Shown piece after piece: positions 9,862 through 20,647 of a stretch of 40,486 nt of DNA. The number at the start of each line of letters is the position of its first letter. Position 1 is the first letter of the stretch. The notes below the pieces were generated by a model, which searched no databases, was not told the origin of the DNA, and was given only the letters and a program-made list of their open reading frames with translations. The stretch lies in NCBI GenBank assembly GCA_030730585.1, contig JANQUV010000024.1, positions 1 through 40,486 on the forward strand, in the 5' to 3' direction. The translations under genes and the position numbers were made by a program. This DNA comes from Haliea sp. Its GTDB lineage: Bacteria > Pseudomonadota > Gammaproteobacteria > Pseudomonadales > Halieaceae.

Positions 9862-9997
9862 CAATGCCACCACACCCCCACAAGTCCCACCCACAGCAAG
9901 CCGCTAGCCTCCTGCTTTATCCATCTAGTAAGATAGGTCGTTCCAGCGATCGTTGGCCATCTTATGGCCAGCCTCGCCCCACTCGACAGGAAGTCCC

Positions 9998-11434
9998 ATG
10001 TTGACCCCCGTTCTTCTCTCAGGCGGCGTCGGTAGCCGTTTATGGCCCGTGTCTCGTGAGCTTCACCCCAAGCAGTTTCTGCCGCTGGCCGGCGAACTGA
10101 CTATGCTGCAGCAAACGCTGGGCCGCACGGCCCAGCTCCAAGCCAAGGCGCCGGTCGTGGTGTGCAATGAAGAGCATCGCTTCATGGTGGCTGAGCAGTT
10201 GCGCCAGGTTGGCATTACCCCCGGTGCACTGATTCTCGAGCCCGAAGGCCGTAATACGGCACCGGCTGTCGCGCTGGCGGCGTTACACGAGCAGGCCCGC
10301 GACCCTGAGGCCATACTGCTGGTGTTGCCCGCCGACCATTTGATTCAAGACGTGGAAGCGTTTTCGGCCGCGGTAGCGCGTGCTCTGCCGCTGGCCCGTG
10401 CGGGGCGCCTGATGACCTTCGGTGTGGTGCCACACACGCCGGAGACGGGCTACGGCTACATTCGTTGTGGCGCGACGCTCGGTGAAGACCTGTATGCGCT
10501 GGAGGCATTTGTTGAAAAGCCGGACAGCACCACTGCTCAGGCGTATCTGGAAAGCGGCAGTTATCTCTGGAACAGCGGCATGTTTCTGTTGCGGGCCGAA
10601 ACCTACCTGGCGCAGCTCGCCGAATTTCAGCCCGCTATGCTGGAAAGCTGCCGGCAGGCTATGGCTGAAGCAACGCAGGACATGGACTTCATTCGCCCTC
10701 AGGCACAGGCCTTCGCTGCTTGCCCGCCAGACAGTATTGACTATGCGGTGATGGAGCACACTCGTGAAGGCGGTGTGATTGCGCTGGACTGTGGTTGGAG
10801 TGACGTTGGTGCCTGGTCCGCACTGTGGGAAGTGGCCGGGCGTGATGAGCAGGGCAATTTCAGCCACGGTGATGTGATGCTGGATAACTGCCAAGGCAGC
10901 TATATTCGCAGTGAGTCGCGCCTTGTGGCTGCTGTCGGGGTGGCTAACCTGGTGGTGGTTGAGACAGCGGACGCGGTGCTGGTTGCTGATCGCAACCAGG
11001 TGCAGGACGTAAAACGCATCGTTAACCGACTGAAAGCGGAGGCGCGCCCGGAGGCTTCTTTGCATTCTCGTGTGTATCGCCCTTGGGGTTCGTATGAATC
11101 CTTGGTAACGGCTGACCGTTTTCAGGTGAAGCGTATTATCGTCAACCCCGGGCAAACTTTGTCTTTGCAGATGCACCATCACCGGGCCGAGCACTGGATT
11201 GTGGTGCACGGTACGGCAGAGGTTACCTGCGAAGATAACGTGTTTATGCTGGGTGAAGATGAGTCCACGTATATCCCGCTCGGTCGCAAGCATCGCTTGG
11301 CGAATCCTGGGCGGATCCCTTTGGAGCTGATTGAAGTGCAGTCGGGCACCTATCTCGGCGAAGATGATATCGTGCGCTTTGAAGACGTGTACGGTCGTGG
11401 GCAGGCTGCCCCTACCCATAAGGAAAATCCGTGA
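9998..11434 (+). CDS. manC: Mannose-1-P guanylyltransferase / mannose-6-P isomerase
   Basis: This is a bifunctional type II enzyme (AlgA/ManC/WbpW class, 478 residues) acting at both ends of GDP-mannose synthesis. The N-terminal nucleotidyltransferase domain has LSGGVGSRLWPVSRE and the HPKQFLPL signature. The middle has FVEKPDS and WNSGMFLL, typical of the family. The C-terminal cupin (about residues 350-470) carries the metal-binding isomerase motif QMHHHRAEHW and a later KHRLANPG. The start is ATG 9998 after ACAGGAAG; the upstream extension to 9953 is not conserved in type. Its stop shares one base with the galU start (TGATG), indicating coupling. The GDP-mannose is likely for a surface polysaccharide; no alginate polymerase gene is in view. 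Confidence 0.95.
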   Translation: MLTPVLLSGGVGSRLWPVSRELHPKQFLPLAGELTMLQQTLGRTAQLQAKAPVVVCNEEHRFMVAEQLRQVGITPGALILEPEGRNTAPAVALAALHEQARDPEAILLVLPADHLIQDVEAFSAAVARALPLARAGRLMTFGVVPHTPETGYGYIRCGATLGEDLYALEAFVEKPDSTTAQAYLESGSYLWNSGMFLLRAETYLAQLAEFQPAMLESCRQAMAEATQDMDFIRPQAQAFAACPPDSIDYAVMEHTREGGVIALDCGWSDVGAWSALWEVAGRDEQGNFSHGDVMLDNCQGSYIRSESRLVAAVGVANLVVVETADAVLVADRNQVQDVKRIVNRLKAEARPEASLHSRVYRPWGSYESLVTADRFQVKRIIVNPGQTLSLQMHHHRAEHWIVVHGTAEVTCEDNVFMLGEDESTYIPLGRKHRLANPGRIPLELIEVQSGTYLGEDDIVRFEDVYGRGQAAPTHKENP

Positions 11435-12261
11435 TGATCAAGAAATGCCTGTTTCCGGTTGCCGGCTACGGCACGCGTTTTTTGCCGGCGACCAAGAGTA
11501 TGCCGAAAGAGATGTTGCCTATTGTCAATAAACCGCTGGTGCAGTACGGCGTTGAGGAAGCGATTGCTGCCGGTATGACAACCTGCGCGATGGTGACCGG
11601 CCGGGGCAAGCGCAGCATCGCAGACCACTTTGACATCAGCTTTGAGCTGGAGCACCAAATTTACGGTACCGGCAAAGAAGCGTATCTGGCAAGTATTCGC
11701 AACGTGTTGGACAAGGGTGTTTTTACCATGGTCCGGCAGCGCGAAATGAAGGGCCTTGGCCACGCGATCCTCACAGGGGAAGCATTGATCGGCAGTGAGC
11801 CGTTTGGCGTGGTGCTGTCTGACGACCTGTGTATCAACGATGGCCCCGGTGTGTTGAGCCAGATGGCTGAGCTGTATCGCCAGTTTCGTTGCTCCATTGT
11901 GGCTATTCAGGAAGTGCCTATGGAGGATGTACACAAGTACGGGGTCATTTCCGGTGAGAGCCTGAAGGAGGGTATTTATCGGGTGGACGAGATGGTGGAA
12001 AAGCCTGATGCCTCCGTCGCACCCTCTAACCTGGCGATCATTGGTCGCTACATCCTGACGCCTGACATTTTCGATATCCTGCGCGAGACGCCACCCGGCG
12101 CCAATGGGGAGGTGCAACTGACAGACGCGTTGCAGACCCAGGCGCGTCAGGGTTGTGTGATGGCCTATAAGTTTGCCGGGCGCCGTTTTGATTGCGGTAG
12201 CGTACCGGGGTTTGTCGAGGCGACCAATTTCGTTTATGAAAACTATTATTCGCACCAGTAG
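11434..12261 (+). CDS. galU: GalU, UTP-glucose-1-phosphate uridylyltransferase
   Basis: GalU makes UDP-glucose from UTP and glucose-1-phosphate for exopolysaccharide, lipopolysaccharide and sugar interconversion. The 275-residue product has the family N-terminus FPVAGYGTRFLPATKSMPKE, with the activating lysine motif. The later signatures are LSDDLCIN, MVEKPD and GRRFDCGSVPGFVEATN. I chose ATG 11434 over GTG 11431, which is the codon directly before it in the same frame. AAGGAAAA lies upstream, inside the end of manC. It is the second gene of the sugar-nucleotide operon. Confidence 0.97.
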   Translation: MIKKCLFPVAGYGTRFLPATKSMPKEMLPIVNKPLVQYGVEEAIAAGMTTCAMVTGRGKRSIADHFDISFELEHQIYGTGKEAYLASIRNVLDKGVFTMVRQREMKGLGHAILTGEALIGSEPFGVVLSDDLCINDGPGVLSQMAELYRQFRCSIVAIQEVPMEDVHKYGVISGESLKEGIYRVDEMVEKPDASVAPSNLAIIGRYILTPDIFDILRETPPGANGEVQLTDALQTQARQGCVMAYKFAGRRFDCGSVPGFVEATNFVYENYYSHQ

Positions 12262-12276
12262 CCGGAGCTTCACGGC

Positions 12277-13626
12277 GTGCAAAAACTAGATTGCTTCAAG
12301 GCATATGACGTCCGCGGGCGGGTGCCCGACCAGCTCAATGAGGATATTGCGCGCCGTATTGGCCGCGCGTATGCCGAGGTGGTGAAGCCGAGCAAGGTGG
12401 TGGTCGGCCACGACATTCGGCTCACCAGCGAGGCGATCAAGGCGGCACTGGCGGATGGCCTGCGCGAGCAGGGTGTGGATGTGTACGACATCGGCCTGTG
12501 CGGCACGGAAGAGATTTACTTTGCCACCAGCCATGCCGGCATGGATGGGGGGATTGTGGTGACGGCCAGCCACAACCCCAAGGACTTCAACGGCATGAAG
12601 TTTGTGCGTGAGGAGTCGCGGCCGATATCGGGTGACAGCGGTTTGATAGAGATTCGCCAGCTGGCCGAGGCGAATCAGTTTACCCGGGCGGCTACTCATG
12701 GCCGCTATTTACCCCTGGACACCTCGGCGGCCTATATAGAACATCTGCTGACCTACATTTCCCCGGAGGCATTGCCGCCGCTGCGGATTGTGGTGGATGC
12801 GGGTAACGGCGGCGCGGGCCGTGTGGTCGATCTGCTGGCAGCGCACCTGCCGTTTGAGTTTATCCGCCTAAATCACGAGCCGGACGGTCACTTTCCCAAC
12901 GGTGTACCCAACCCTCTGCTGCAGGAAAATCGCGCTGTGACCAGTGCCGCGGTGCTTGCTCATGGCGCCGACCTGGGACTCGCCTGGGACGGTGATTTCG
13001 ACCGTTGCTTCTTTTTTGATGAGCGCGGTGAGTTTGTCGAAGGCTATTACCTGGTGGGCCTGCTGGCTGAAATGGCTCTGGATCAACATCCGGGCGGCAC
13101 CATCATTCATGACCCCCGCCTCATTTGGAACACCATAGACCGAGTGAGCCAGCTAGGCGGCCGCGCGGTAGAGAGCAAAACCGGGCATGCGTTTATTAAA
13201 GAGCGCATGCGCGCTGAGAATGCGGTGTATGGCGGCGAGATGAGCGCCCACCATTACTTTCGTGATTTTGCTTTTTGTGACAGCGGTATGATCCCATGGT
13301 TGCTGGTGGCGGCGCAGCTGGGACGTCGTGGGCTGTCACTTTCGGCCTTGATGGCGGAAGGTATGGCTGCCTTTCCCTGCAGCGGTGAAATCAACCGCAG
13401 CGTCGCCGATCCGGCGGCGGTGTTGGCAAAGGTGGCTGCGCAGTTTCGCCCCGGGGCGCTCTCGGAGTCCTCGGTGGACGGCCTGTCATTGGCGTTTGCT
13501 GATTGGCGGTTCAACTTGCGTCTGTCGAATACCGAGCCGGTCGTGCGCTTGAATGTGGAGAGCCGGGGAGACGCCGCGTTAATGGCAGCGCGCACAGCGG
13601 AATTGTTGGCCCTGATAGATGGTTAG
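12277..13626 (+). CDS. Phosphomannomutase/phosphoglucomutase
   Basis: This 449-residue alpha-D-phosphohexomutase interconverts mannose-6-P and mannose-1-P and probably also glucose-6-P and glucose-1-P. It thereby feeds both preceding enzymes. The four family loops are visible: the phosphoserine loop [13 protein letters not shown] (about residues 91-103), the magnesium loop [10 protein letters not shown], the sugar-binding loop [10 protein letters not shown], and the phosphate loop [18 protein letters not shown] near the C-terminus. The AlgC/ManB-type bifunctional class is the best match; the sugar preference is inference. The start is GTG 12277 with CGGAGC upstream. It is the third gene of the operon, and its stop overlaps the convergent pgi stop by four bases. 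Confidence 0.93.
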   Translation: MQKLDCFKAYDVRGRVPDQLNEDIARRIGRAYAEVVKPSKVVVGHDIRLTSEAIKAALADGLREQGVDVYDIGLCGTEEIYFATSHAGMDGGIVVTASHNPKDFNGMKFVREESRPISGDSGLIEIRQLAEANQFTRAATHGRYLPLDTSAAYIEHLLTYISPEALPPLRIVVDAGNGGAGRVVDLLAAHLPFEFIRLNHEPDGHFPNGVPNPLLQENRAVTSAAVLAHGADLGLAWDGDFDRCFFFDERGEFVEGYYLVGLLAEMALDQHPGGTIIHDPRLIWNTIDRVSQLGGRAVESKTGHAFIKERMRAENAVYGGEMSAHHYFRDFAFCDSGMIPWLLVAAQLGRRGLSLSALMAEGMAAFPCSGEINRSVADPAAVLAKVAAQFRPGALSESSVDGLSLAFADWRFNLRLSNTEPVVRLNVESRGDAALMAARTAELLALIDG

Positions 13627-15287
13627 CGCTCATCGATGGGCGCGATGCTTGCCTGCGCCCTGAACCATTCGCCAATCAGCCGCTCGGTGGCGGGGTCCAG
13701 TGTTTTATCGGCATCGGGGTTGCCGAGGCGCTGCAGGATGCCGCTACCGATCTCTTTTCCCAGCTCCACACCCCACTGATCGAAGGCGTTGATGCCCCAA
13801 AGCTGGCTGCTGCAGAAGGTGCGGTGTTCGTACAGGGCCAACAGCGCACCCAGTGCGTGTGGCGTCAGTGCATCGAAGCTAATAATACTGTGCGGCCGGC
13901 TGCCGGGTATGACCAGGTGAGGGGCGAGCTGCCGTGCCTCCTCTTCATCCAGGCCCCGCGCCAGTAAACTGCCCAGCGCTTCTTCGAAGCTGCGCCCTAT
14001 CATCAGGGCACGGCTCTGTGCCAGGGCATTTGCCACGAGCATGCGGTGCTGTTGGGCCTCACCGGTTGCGGTAGAAAAGGGCAGGATGATGTCCGCTGGG
14101 CACAGGCGCGTGCCTTGATGTAGCAGCTGGTAGAACGAATGCTGGCCCATGGTGCCCGCCGCCCCCCAGAGCACGGGTGCCGTGTCGTAACCCAGTGCTT
14201 CGCCATCGCGGCTGACGCTCTTGCCATTGCTCTCCATAGTCAGTTGTTGCAGGAAATCGGGCAGGCGCTCCAAGCCCTGGTCATAGGGCAACACCACATG
14301 GTTGCCGGCCTGGAAGAAGTTGCAGTGCCAGATCTCCAGCAAGCTCATCAGTATGGGCAGATTGTTCGCGCAGTCAGTCTCAACAAAATGCCGATCCATG
14401 TCTTCTGCGCCACCTAGCAGAGCAGTGAAGGCATCCCAGCCAATGCTGATAGCGGTGCTCAGTCCCACAGCTGACCACAGTGAAAAACGCCCACCGACCC
14501 AATCCCACAGCGGCAGGCAGTTCTCTTCCGGAATGCCAAAACCCGCGGCGGCTTCGAGGTCGGCGGTGACCGCAAGGAAGTGCTTTGCCAATTCAGGATC
14601 AGGGGCGCCGGCAGCCTGTAGCCAGCGCTTTGCTGCTTCACCGTTGGCCAGGGTTTCCTGGGTATGGAACGACTTTGAGCAGAGAATAAAAAGCGTGCTG
14701 CATGGATCCAGGTCGCGCAGGGTGTTGTGTAATTCAGCGGGGTCTACATTGGCGACATAGTGGCAGCGCACAGGCCCATGCCAGCTCGGTAAAGCAGCGC
14801 TGACCAGCCGCGGCCCCAGGTCTGAGCCGCCGATACCAATATTTACAACGTGTCGGATAGCTTGGCCCGAAAAGCCAGTGAACTCACCGCTGGTAATGCG
14901 TTCGCACCATAGACGCATCCGGTGACGGGTATCTTCCACCCGGCTGAATTCGGCTTCCAGCCCCGCAGGCGCGTTTCGTGCTCTCAGCAAGGTGTGCAAC
15001 GCCGGGCGTGCTTCAGTGTTGTTGACCGGCGCGCCTGCCAGTAACTGTTTGGCGCGCCGCGATAATTGCGCCTGTTCCGCGAGGCGCAGCAGTGCAGCGT
15101 GGCTGTCCCGACACAAAAGCTGGCGCGAGTAGTCCAACGTAAGGCCCGCGGCGCTGGCGCTAAAGTCGCTGGCACGCTGAACTTCACGGTTGAATAGAGC
15201 GCTGATTGAGGTGTTCCGCAGCGGTTCGGCCAGGGCCTGTAGTTCATGCCAGGAAGGGAGGTCCGAAAGTAGCAAAGTGTGAGCCAT
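13623..15287 (-). CDS. pgi: Pgi, glucose-6-phosphate isomerase
   Basis: Pgi interconverts glucose-6-P and fructose-6-P in glycolysis/gluconeogenesis and supplies the substrate of the neighbouring mannose and glucose nucleotide pathway. The 554-residue protein has the family signatures: [11 protein letters not shown], the [16 protein letters not shown] segment, [13 protein letters not shown] and, near the C-terminus, [14 protein letters not shown]. The length is typical of the large proteobacterial form. The gene converges with the phosphohexomutase with four bases of stop overlap, and it follows ispB on the same strand after a 71-base gap. No strong ribosome site precedes ATG 15287. Confidence 0.97.
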   Translation of the reverse strand: MAHTLLLSDLPSWHELQALAEPLRNTSISALFNREVQRASDFSASAAGLTLDYSRQLLCRDSHAALLRLAEQAQLSRRAKQLLAGAPVNNTEARPALHTLLRARNAPAGLEAEFSRVEDTRHRMRLWCERITSGEFTGFSGQAIRHVVNIGIGGSDLGPRLVSAALPSWHGPVRCHYVANVDPAELHNTLRDLDPCSTLFILCSKSFHTQETLANGEAAKRWLQAAGAPDPELAKHFLAVTADLEAAAGFGIPEENCLPLWDWVGGRFSLWSAVGLSTAISIGWDAFTALLGGAEDMDRHFVETDCANNLPILMSLLEIWHCNFFQAGNHVVLPYDQGLERLPDFLQQLTMESNGKSVSRDGEALGYDTAPVLWGAAGTMGQHSFYQLLHQGTRLCPADIILPFSTATGEAQQHRMLVANALAQSRALMIGRSFEEALGSLLARGLDEEEARQLAPHLVIPGSRPHSIISFDALTPHALGALLALYEHRTFCSSQLWGINAFDQWGVELGKEIGSGILQRLGNPDADKTLDPATERLIGEWFRAQASIAPIDER

Positions 15288-15358
15288 GGTGCACGCCGCT
15301 GAGATAGAAAGGCAGTATAGGCAGGGCTATCGCAGGCTGCAATTTATCCGATGCGGTA

Positions 15359-16321
15359 TTAGTGATCGCGCTCAATTGAGAGGCGGGTCAGTTGCTGCAG
15401 CGCCTCCAGTGCTGGGCTTACGGGCATGCCCTCGAGCGCAGCCAAGGCAAGGTCGTGATGCTCCCTCGCACGTTGGCGAGTGTATTCGGTCGCCGCACAG
15501 CGTTGTACGGCAGCGCTGATCGCCTCCATCTCTTGCGCCGATCGCTGAGTAATGGCCCTGCGCACCAGCGCTTGCTCTGCGGTATTGCCGGTACGCAGAA
15601 TGTGTATGAGTGGCAGCGTGACCTTGCCCTCACTCAGGTCATCGCCGACATTCTTGCCCATGGTAGCGCCATCCCCGGCATAATCGAGCATGTCATCAAT
15701 CATCTGGAATGCGAGCCCCAGGTGCAGGCCAAAACGAGCCAGCTGCTCGCTTTGAGCACGGGTGCTGCCACTCAGAACAGCGGCGCCGTAGCATGCTGAG
15801 GCAAACAGCACAGCGGTTTTTCGGGTGATAATGTCGAGATAGTCCTGCTCGGTGGTGTCCGCATTGCCAGCACGCGTTAGCTGCAGTACCTCGCCTTCCG
15901 CAATGGTATTGGTGGTGTCGGCCATGTGGCGCAGGATATCGAGGTTGTCTAGTTGCACCATCAGTTGAAAGGCACGCGTATAGAGAAAGTCGCCCACGAG
16001 GATGCTAGATGCGTTGCCGAAAGCTGAGTTGGCGGTAGGGCGCCCACGGCGCAGCTGGGACACATCTACCACGTCATCATGCAGCAGGGTGGCGGTGTGT
16101 ATGAACTCAATGACTGCAGCAAAAGTGATGTGTGCGGAACTACAGGGGCCCAAAGCCGTTGCCGTCAGCAGCGCCAGCAGAGGGCGCATGCGTTTACCGC
16201 CTGCATCCACGATATAGTGGCCGACGTTTTCTACCAAAGGCACATTGGACTGGAGTTGCTGGATGATCAGGTGGTTGACCTGATCGAACTCCCGGGCAAC
16301 GCTGGCGCGAATTTTCTGCAT
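15359..16321 (-). CDS. ispB: IspB-type all-trans polyprenyl diphosphate synthase
   Basis: IspB is a long-chain trans-prenyl transferase that makes the side chain of ubiquinone, usually the octaprenyl chain. The 320-residue helical protein has both aspartate-rich motifs: the first as LHDDVVDVSQLRRGRPT (about residues 79-95) and the second as QMIDDMLDYAGD. KRMRPLLALL, which binds isopentenyl diphosphate, is near residue 44. Divergent placement from rplU-rpmA-obgE is the standard gammaproteobacterial arrangement and supports the IspB call. The product chain length (C40 or other) cannot be read from sequence. It ties in functionally with the UbiA-type prenyltransferase and the COQ8-like kinases further along. 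Confidence 0.95.
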   Translation of the reverse strand: MQKIRASVAREFDQVNHLIIQQLQSNVPLVENVGHYIVDAGGKRMRPLLALLTATALGPCSSAHITFAAVIEFIHTATLLHDDVVDVSQLRRGRPTANSAFGNASSILVGDFLYTRAFQLMVQLDNLDILRHMADTTNTIAEGEVLQLTRAGNADTTEQDYLDIITRKTAVLFASACYGAAVLSGSTRAQSEQLARFGLHLGLAFQMIDDMLDYAGDGATMGKNVGDDLSEGKVTLPLIHILRTGNTAEQALVRRAITQRSAQEMEAISAAVQRCAATEYTRQRAREHHDLALAALEGMPVSPALEALQQLTRLSIERDH

Positions 16322-16434
16322 AGTGTGGGGGCGTTAAAAATGCTTGGGCATGCTAGGGTGGCGCGGAAGGGGTGTCAAGCGTAGCGGGTAAGCTGTAGCA
16401 GGCCTGTAGGGGTTTTGCGTAGCTCAAATAAACC

Positions 16435-16463
16435 TTGCTCAGGCTTGGCTACTTGAGTAAAAT
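16435..16463 (+). promoter_or_regulatory. Promoter of rplU-rpmA
   Basis: TTGCTC (16435-16440), a 17-base spacer and TAAAAT (16458-16463) give a sigma-70-type promoter about 134 bases before the rplU start codon. This implies a leader of about 125 bases. Confidence 0.55.
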
Positions 16464-16505
16464 CGCCGCCCTCCGGGGCAGATGCGCCTTGTATCGACGC
16501 TCCGG

Positions 16506-16561
16506 GTTCATGAACACTGTTAGTGCCTGTCTCTGCCCCCTCGGTAAGTGAGGGTATTTTT
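16506..16561 (+). other. Structured rplU leader with terminator-like hairpin
   Basis: Between the promoter and rplU there is a perfect ten-base palindrome GTTCATGAAC (16506-16515). There is also a short hairpin, CCCTC (16538-16542) with GAGGG (16550-16554), followed at once by TATTTTT. The second could be a weak attenuator for ribosomal protein feedback. The stem is only five base pairs, so this is tentative. Confidence 0.35.
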
Positions 16562-16596
16562 CGCATTGCGAGCAGGCTAACTGAACGGAGAAGGCA

Positions 16597-16905
16597 ATGT
16601 ACGCAGTCATCGAAAGCGGTGGTAAGCAGCACCGTGTGGTGGAAGGGGAAACTCTGAAGCTGGAAAAAATTGAAGCGGCCACAGGTGAATCGATCGAATT
16701 TGATCGAGTGCTGATGATCGGTGGTGATCAGGTCAAAATAGGCACGCCGCTGGTAGCGGGGGGCAAAGTGACTGCAGAAGTGGTTGCTCACGGCCGCCAC
16801 AAAAAAATCAAGATTGTTAAATTCAATCGCCGTAAGCACTACCGGAGAGAAACTGGCCATCGCCAGTGGTTCACCGAAGTGAAGATTACTGGTATCACGG
16901 CGTAA
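16597..16905 (+). CDS. rplU: 50S ribosomal protein L21
   Basis: L21 binds 23S rRNA in the large subunit. The 102-residue product starts [14 protein letters not shown] and ends with the [20 protein letters not shown] segment, both typical of L21. A GGAG lies at a good distance before ATG 16597. It is followed 15 bases later by rpmA, the invariant bacterial pairing. Expression from the promoter at 16435-16463 is likely. Confidence 0.98.
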   Translation: MYAVIESGGKQHRVVEGETLKLEKIEAATGESIEFDRVLMIGGDQVKIGTPLVAGGKVTAEVVAHGRHKKIKIVKFNRRKHYRRETGHRQWFTEVKITGITA

Positions 16906-16920
16906 CGGAGGCTAGCGACT

Positions 16921-17178
16921 ATGGCACACAAGAAAGCAGGCGGCAGTACTCGTAACGGTCGCGATTCCGAAAGTAAACGCCTCGGCGTAAAGCGCTTCGG
17001 CGGCCAACTGGTGCAGGCGGGCAATATTTTGATCCGTCAGCGCGGCACTCGTTTTCACCCCGGCGCCAATGTGCGTTGTGGGCGTGACCACACTCTTTTC
17101 GCCACGGCGGAAGGGCGGGTAGAATTCGTGGTACGGGGCCCGAACAACCGGAAATATGTTCAGGTGGTGAGCGCCTGA
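16921..17178 (+). CDS. rpmA: 50S ribosomal protein L27
   Basis: L27 reaches the peptidyl-transferase centre through its N-terminal tail. The 85-residue product has the standard sequence [20 protein letters not shown] followed by KRFGGQ and [12 protein letters not shown]-like segments (here [13 protein letters not shown]). No N-terminal pre-sequence of the Firmicute type is present. ACGGAGG precedes ATG 16921. A strong terminator follows 27 bases after the stop. Confidence 0.98.
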   Translation: MAHKKAGGSTRNGRDSESKRLGVKRFGGQLVQAGNILIRQRGTRFHPGANVRCGRDHTLFATAEGRVEFVVRGPNNRKYVQVVSA

Positions 17179-17204
17179 AAAGGCGGTCAACCTGGCCGGA
17201 TAGA

Positions 17205-17235
17205 AAGCCTCGTCAATTGACGGGGCTTTTTTTTT
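17205..17235 (+). terminator. Rho-independent terminator after rpmA
   Basis: AGCCTCGTC (17206-17214), an AATT loop and GACGGGGCT (17219-17227) form a nine-pair stem with one G-U pair. It is followed by a nine-base T-run (17227-17235). It separates the ribosomal genes from obgE and should allow partial or full termination. Confidence 0.9.
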
Positions 17236-17246
17236 AGACTGACTGA

Positions 17247-18478
<1,232 letters not shown>

Positions 18479-18479
<1 letters not shown>

Positions 18480-19606
18480 TGAGTGGTTCAGAACGCACTG
18501 CACTTGCCGCGAGCCGGCGCTGGGTCATCAAGGTCGGCAGTGCATTGCTCACCAATGAGGGGCGTGGGTTAGACGCGGCAATGATCGGCAGCCTGGTGGC
18601 ACAGATCGCCGCCTTGAGAGCAGAAGGTGCGGAGGTGGTGTTGGTGTCGAGCGGCGCAGTGGCCGCTGGCGTGGTGCGGCTGGGCTGGCCGCGGCGCCCC
18701 ACGCGTTTACACGAACTGCAGGCTGCGGCGGCGGTCGGCCAGTCGGCTTTGATTCAAAGTTATGAAACGGCTTTCCGCAGCTACAATATTGCCTCCGCTC
18801 AGGTATTGCTGGGCCACGACGATATTACCGCGCGCGACCGCTACTTGAATGCCCGAGGCACCTTGACCACGCTACTGCGGCTTGGCGTGGTGCCGGTGGT
18901 GAATGAAAATGATACTGTGGTCACCGATGAAATCCGCTTTGGCGACAACGACACCCTCGCCGCGCTCGTCGCAAACCTGATTGATGCGGATGCACTTTTG
19001 CTGCTTACTGATCAGCAGGGGCTCTATGAAGAAGATCCACGCCTTAACCCATTCGCGGTGCTGGTCGATAGCCGCGACGTGCATGATGAGGCGCTCGACA
19101 GCATGGCGGGAGAAGGTGGTGCTCTCGGTCGGGGCGGCATGATTACCAAATTGCGCGCAGCACGTCTGGCAGCGCGCTCAGGTACCGAGACCGTCATTGC
19201 CAGCGGTCGCCATCCGGAGGTGGTCGCGCAAGTCGCCGCTGGCGGCCCGATCGGCACTTGGCTACGCACCGGCAAGCAGCCGGAAAACGCGCGTAAACAG
19301 TGGTTGGCGGGTATGGTGCAGATTCCCGGCAGCCTTGAACTTGATGCTGGTGCCGTGCGCGTGCTGCGGGAGTCGGGCCGCAGCCTGTTGCCGGTTGGAG
19401 TCGTCGCTGTGTCAGGCCGTTTTGAACGTGGCGACATGGTGTTGTGCCTGGGCCCTGATGGCCGTGAAGTGGCGCGGGGGCTGGTAAATTATAGCGCGCA
19501 AGAAACACACCGCATTATGGGTCGGCCCTCAGCCGAGATAGCCCCGCTGTTGGGCTATCAGGGTGATGAAGAGTTGATTCACCGCGATAACCTTGTGCTG
19601 TGCTAG
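18479..19606 (+). CDS. proB: ProB, glutamate 5-kinase
   Basis: ProB catalyses the first step of proline synthesis, phosphorylating glutamate to glutamyl-5-phosphate. The 375-residue protein has the amino acid kinase domain, with WVIKVGSALLTNEGRGLD and VSSGAVAAGVVRLG. The NENDTVVTDEIRFGDNDTL substrate loop and GRGGMITKLRAARLAARSG follow. There is a C-terminal PUA domain (about residues 280-370), the full-length proteobacterial form that is normally proline-inhibited. No proA is in the window. The obgE-proB order is standard in gammaproteobacteria. Confidence 0.97.
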
Positions 19607-19637
19607 AGCACTCTCGCCCCGGTAACTGGAGAGACGG

Positions 19638-20627
19638 ATGGCGCTAACGCCTGAATTACTGCTGGTTTTATACTGCTTGGCGATTGCGTTGTTGTCATTG
19701 GCCGGTGGTTTTTTACCTAACTGGGTGAAGATGACCCACACCCGCACTCAGCTGGTGATGAGCTTTGTGTCGGGGCTGATGTTGGGTGTTGCTTTCTACC
19801 ATCTGCTTCCACACAGCATTGCCCTGCAGCCACATCCTTACGGTGCTGATGCGTCTGTCTGGTGGCTGATGATTGGCCTGATTACCATGCTGCTGTTGTT
19901 GCGTATGTTCCACTTTCACCAACATGACTTCAGCGACGAGGAGCACGAGCATCATGGTCACGGGCATGATGCTTTGCACTCACAGTCGTCACAGCACCAA
20001 CACGAGCATCCGCAGGAACAGGCACACAGTCACGCCTTCGACCATGCCCACGCGCGGCGCCGCGCCGAGTTCGAGCCGGATGCACACGCCGCGCAGGCTC
20101 CAGCGGCCACCGCGACGGTTGGCCCTGCGGCAAATCGGCTGAGTTGGGTCGGACTCGCCCTCGGGCTTGGCGTGCATACGCTGATTGATGGCGTGGCTTT
20201 GGGCGCAGTCATGCAGGGGGAAGTTGGGCATGCTGCAGGGTTACTGGGCGTGGGGGTTTTTCTGGCAATCTTGCTGCACAAGCCGCTGGACGCCATGTCC
20301 ATCACAACGATTATGGAAGCGGGCGGTTGGAGCCGGCGTTCAAGGGGGTTTGCGAACCTGGGCTTTGCCCTGCTCTGCCCGCTGGGTGCTACGCTGTTTT
20401 TCTTCGGCGTGGATTTACTCGGAGATGTCCGCCATCACGTGGTGGCCGGAGCGCTCGCGTTCTCTGCCGGCGCCTTTATTTGTATCGCGCTTAGCGACCT
20501 GTTGCCCGAAGTGCACTTTCACAGCCACGACCGAGGTAAGCTGACGCTGGCGTTTTTGGCAGGCATTATGCTTGCTTATGCCATCGGCGGGCTGGAGCCT
20601 GCCGGGGTGCATCTGCATGGCGTTTGA
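19638..20627 (+). CDS. ZIP-family metal transporter with His-rich loop
   Basis: This is an inner-membrane divalent metal transporter (329 residues), probably for zinc or a related ion. Three hydrophobic helices occupy about residues 5-95. Then comes a cytoplasm-type loop (about 93-150) extremely rich in His, Glu and Gln, with runs such as EHEHHGHGHD. Several more helices follow. Metal-site helices of the ZIP type are visible as HTLIDGVALGA and LLHKPLDAMSI. The direction of transport is not certain from sequence. ACTGGAGAGACGG precedes ATG 19638. It is followed closely by the methyltransferase-like gene. Confidence 0.85.
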   Translation: MALTPELLLVLYCLAIALLSLAGGFLPNWVKMTHTRTQLVMSFVSGLMLGVAFYHLLPHSIALQPHPYGADASVWWLMIGLITMLLLLRMFHFHQHDFSDEEHEHHGHGHDALHSQSSQHQHEHPQEQAHSHAFDHAHARRRAEFEPDAHAAQAPAATATVGPAANRLSWVGLALGLGVHTLIDGVALGAVMQGEVGHAAGLLGVGVFLAILLHKPLDAMSITTIMEAGGWSRRSRGFANLGFALLCPLGATLFFFGVDLLGDVRHHVVAGALAFSAGAFICIALSDLLPEVHFHSHDRGKLTLAFLAGIMLAYAIGGLEPAGVHLHGV

Positions 20628-20647
20628 ATGAGCAGCAGGAGACAGCG

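Noticed and set aside
9736-9936. Short plus-strand frames in the fabA-manC gap
   Set aside because: Composition is repetitive, with Cys/Val/Gly then His/Pro runs. No ribosome site or domain is seen, and the bases are better explained by paired structure.
10283-11419. A 378-codon minus-strand open frame inside manC, and a 310-codon one at 11350-12282 across galU
   Set aside because: Antisense shadows of strongly conserved enzymes in a codon-biased, GC-rich sequence. The translations lack domains.
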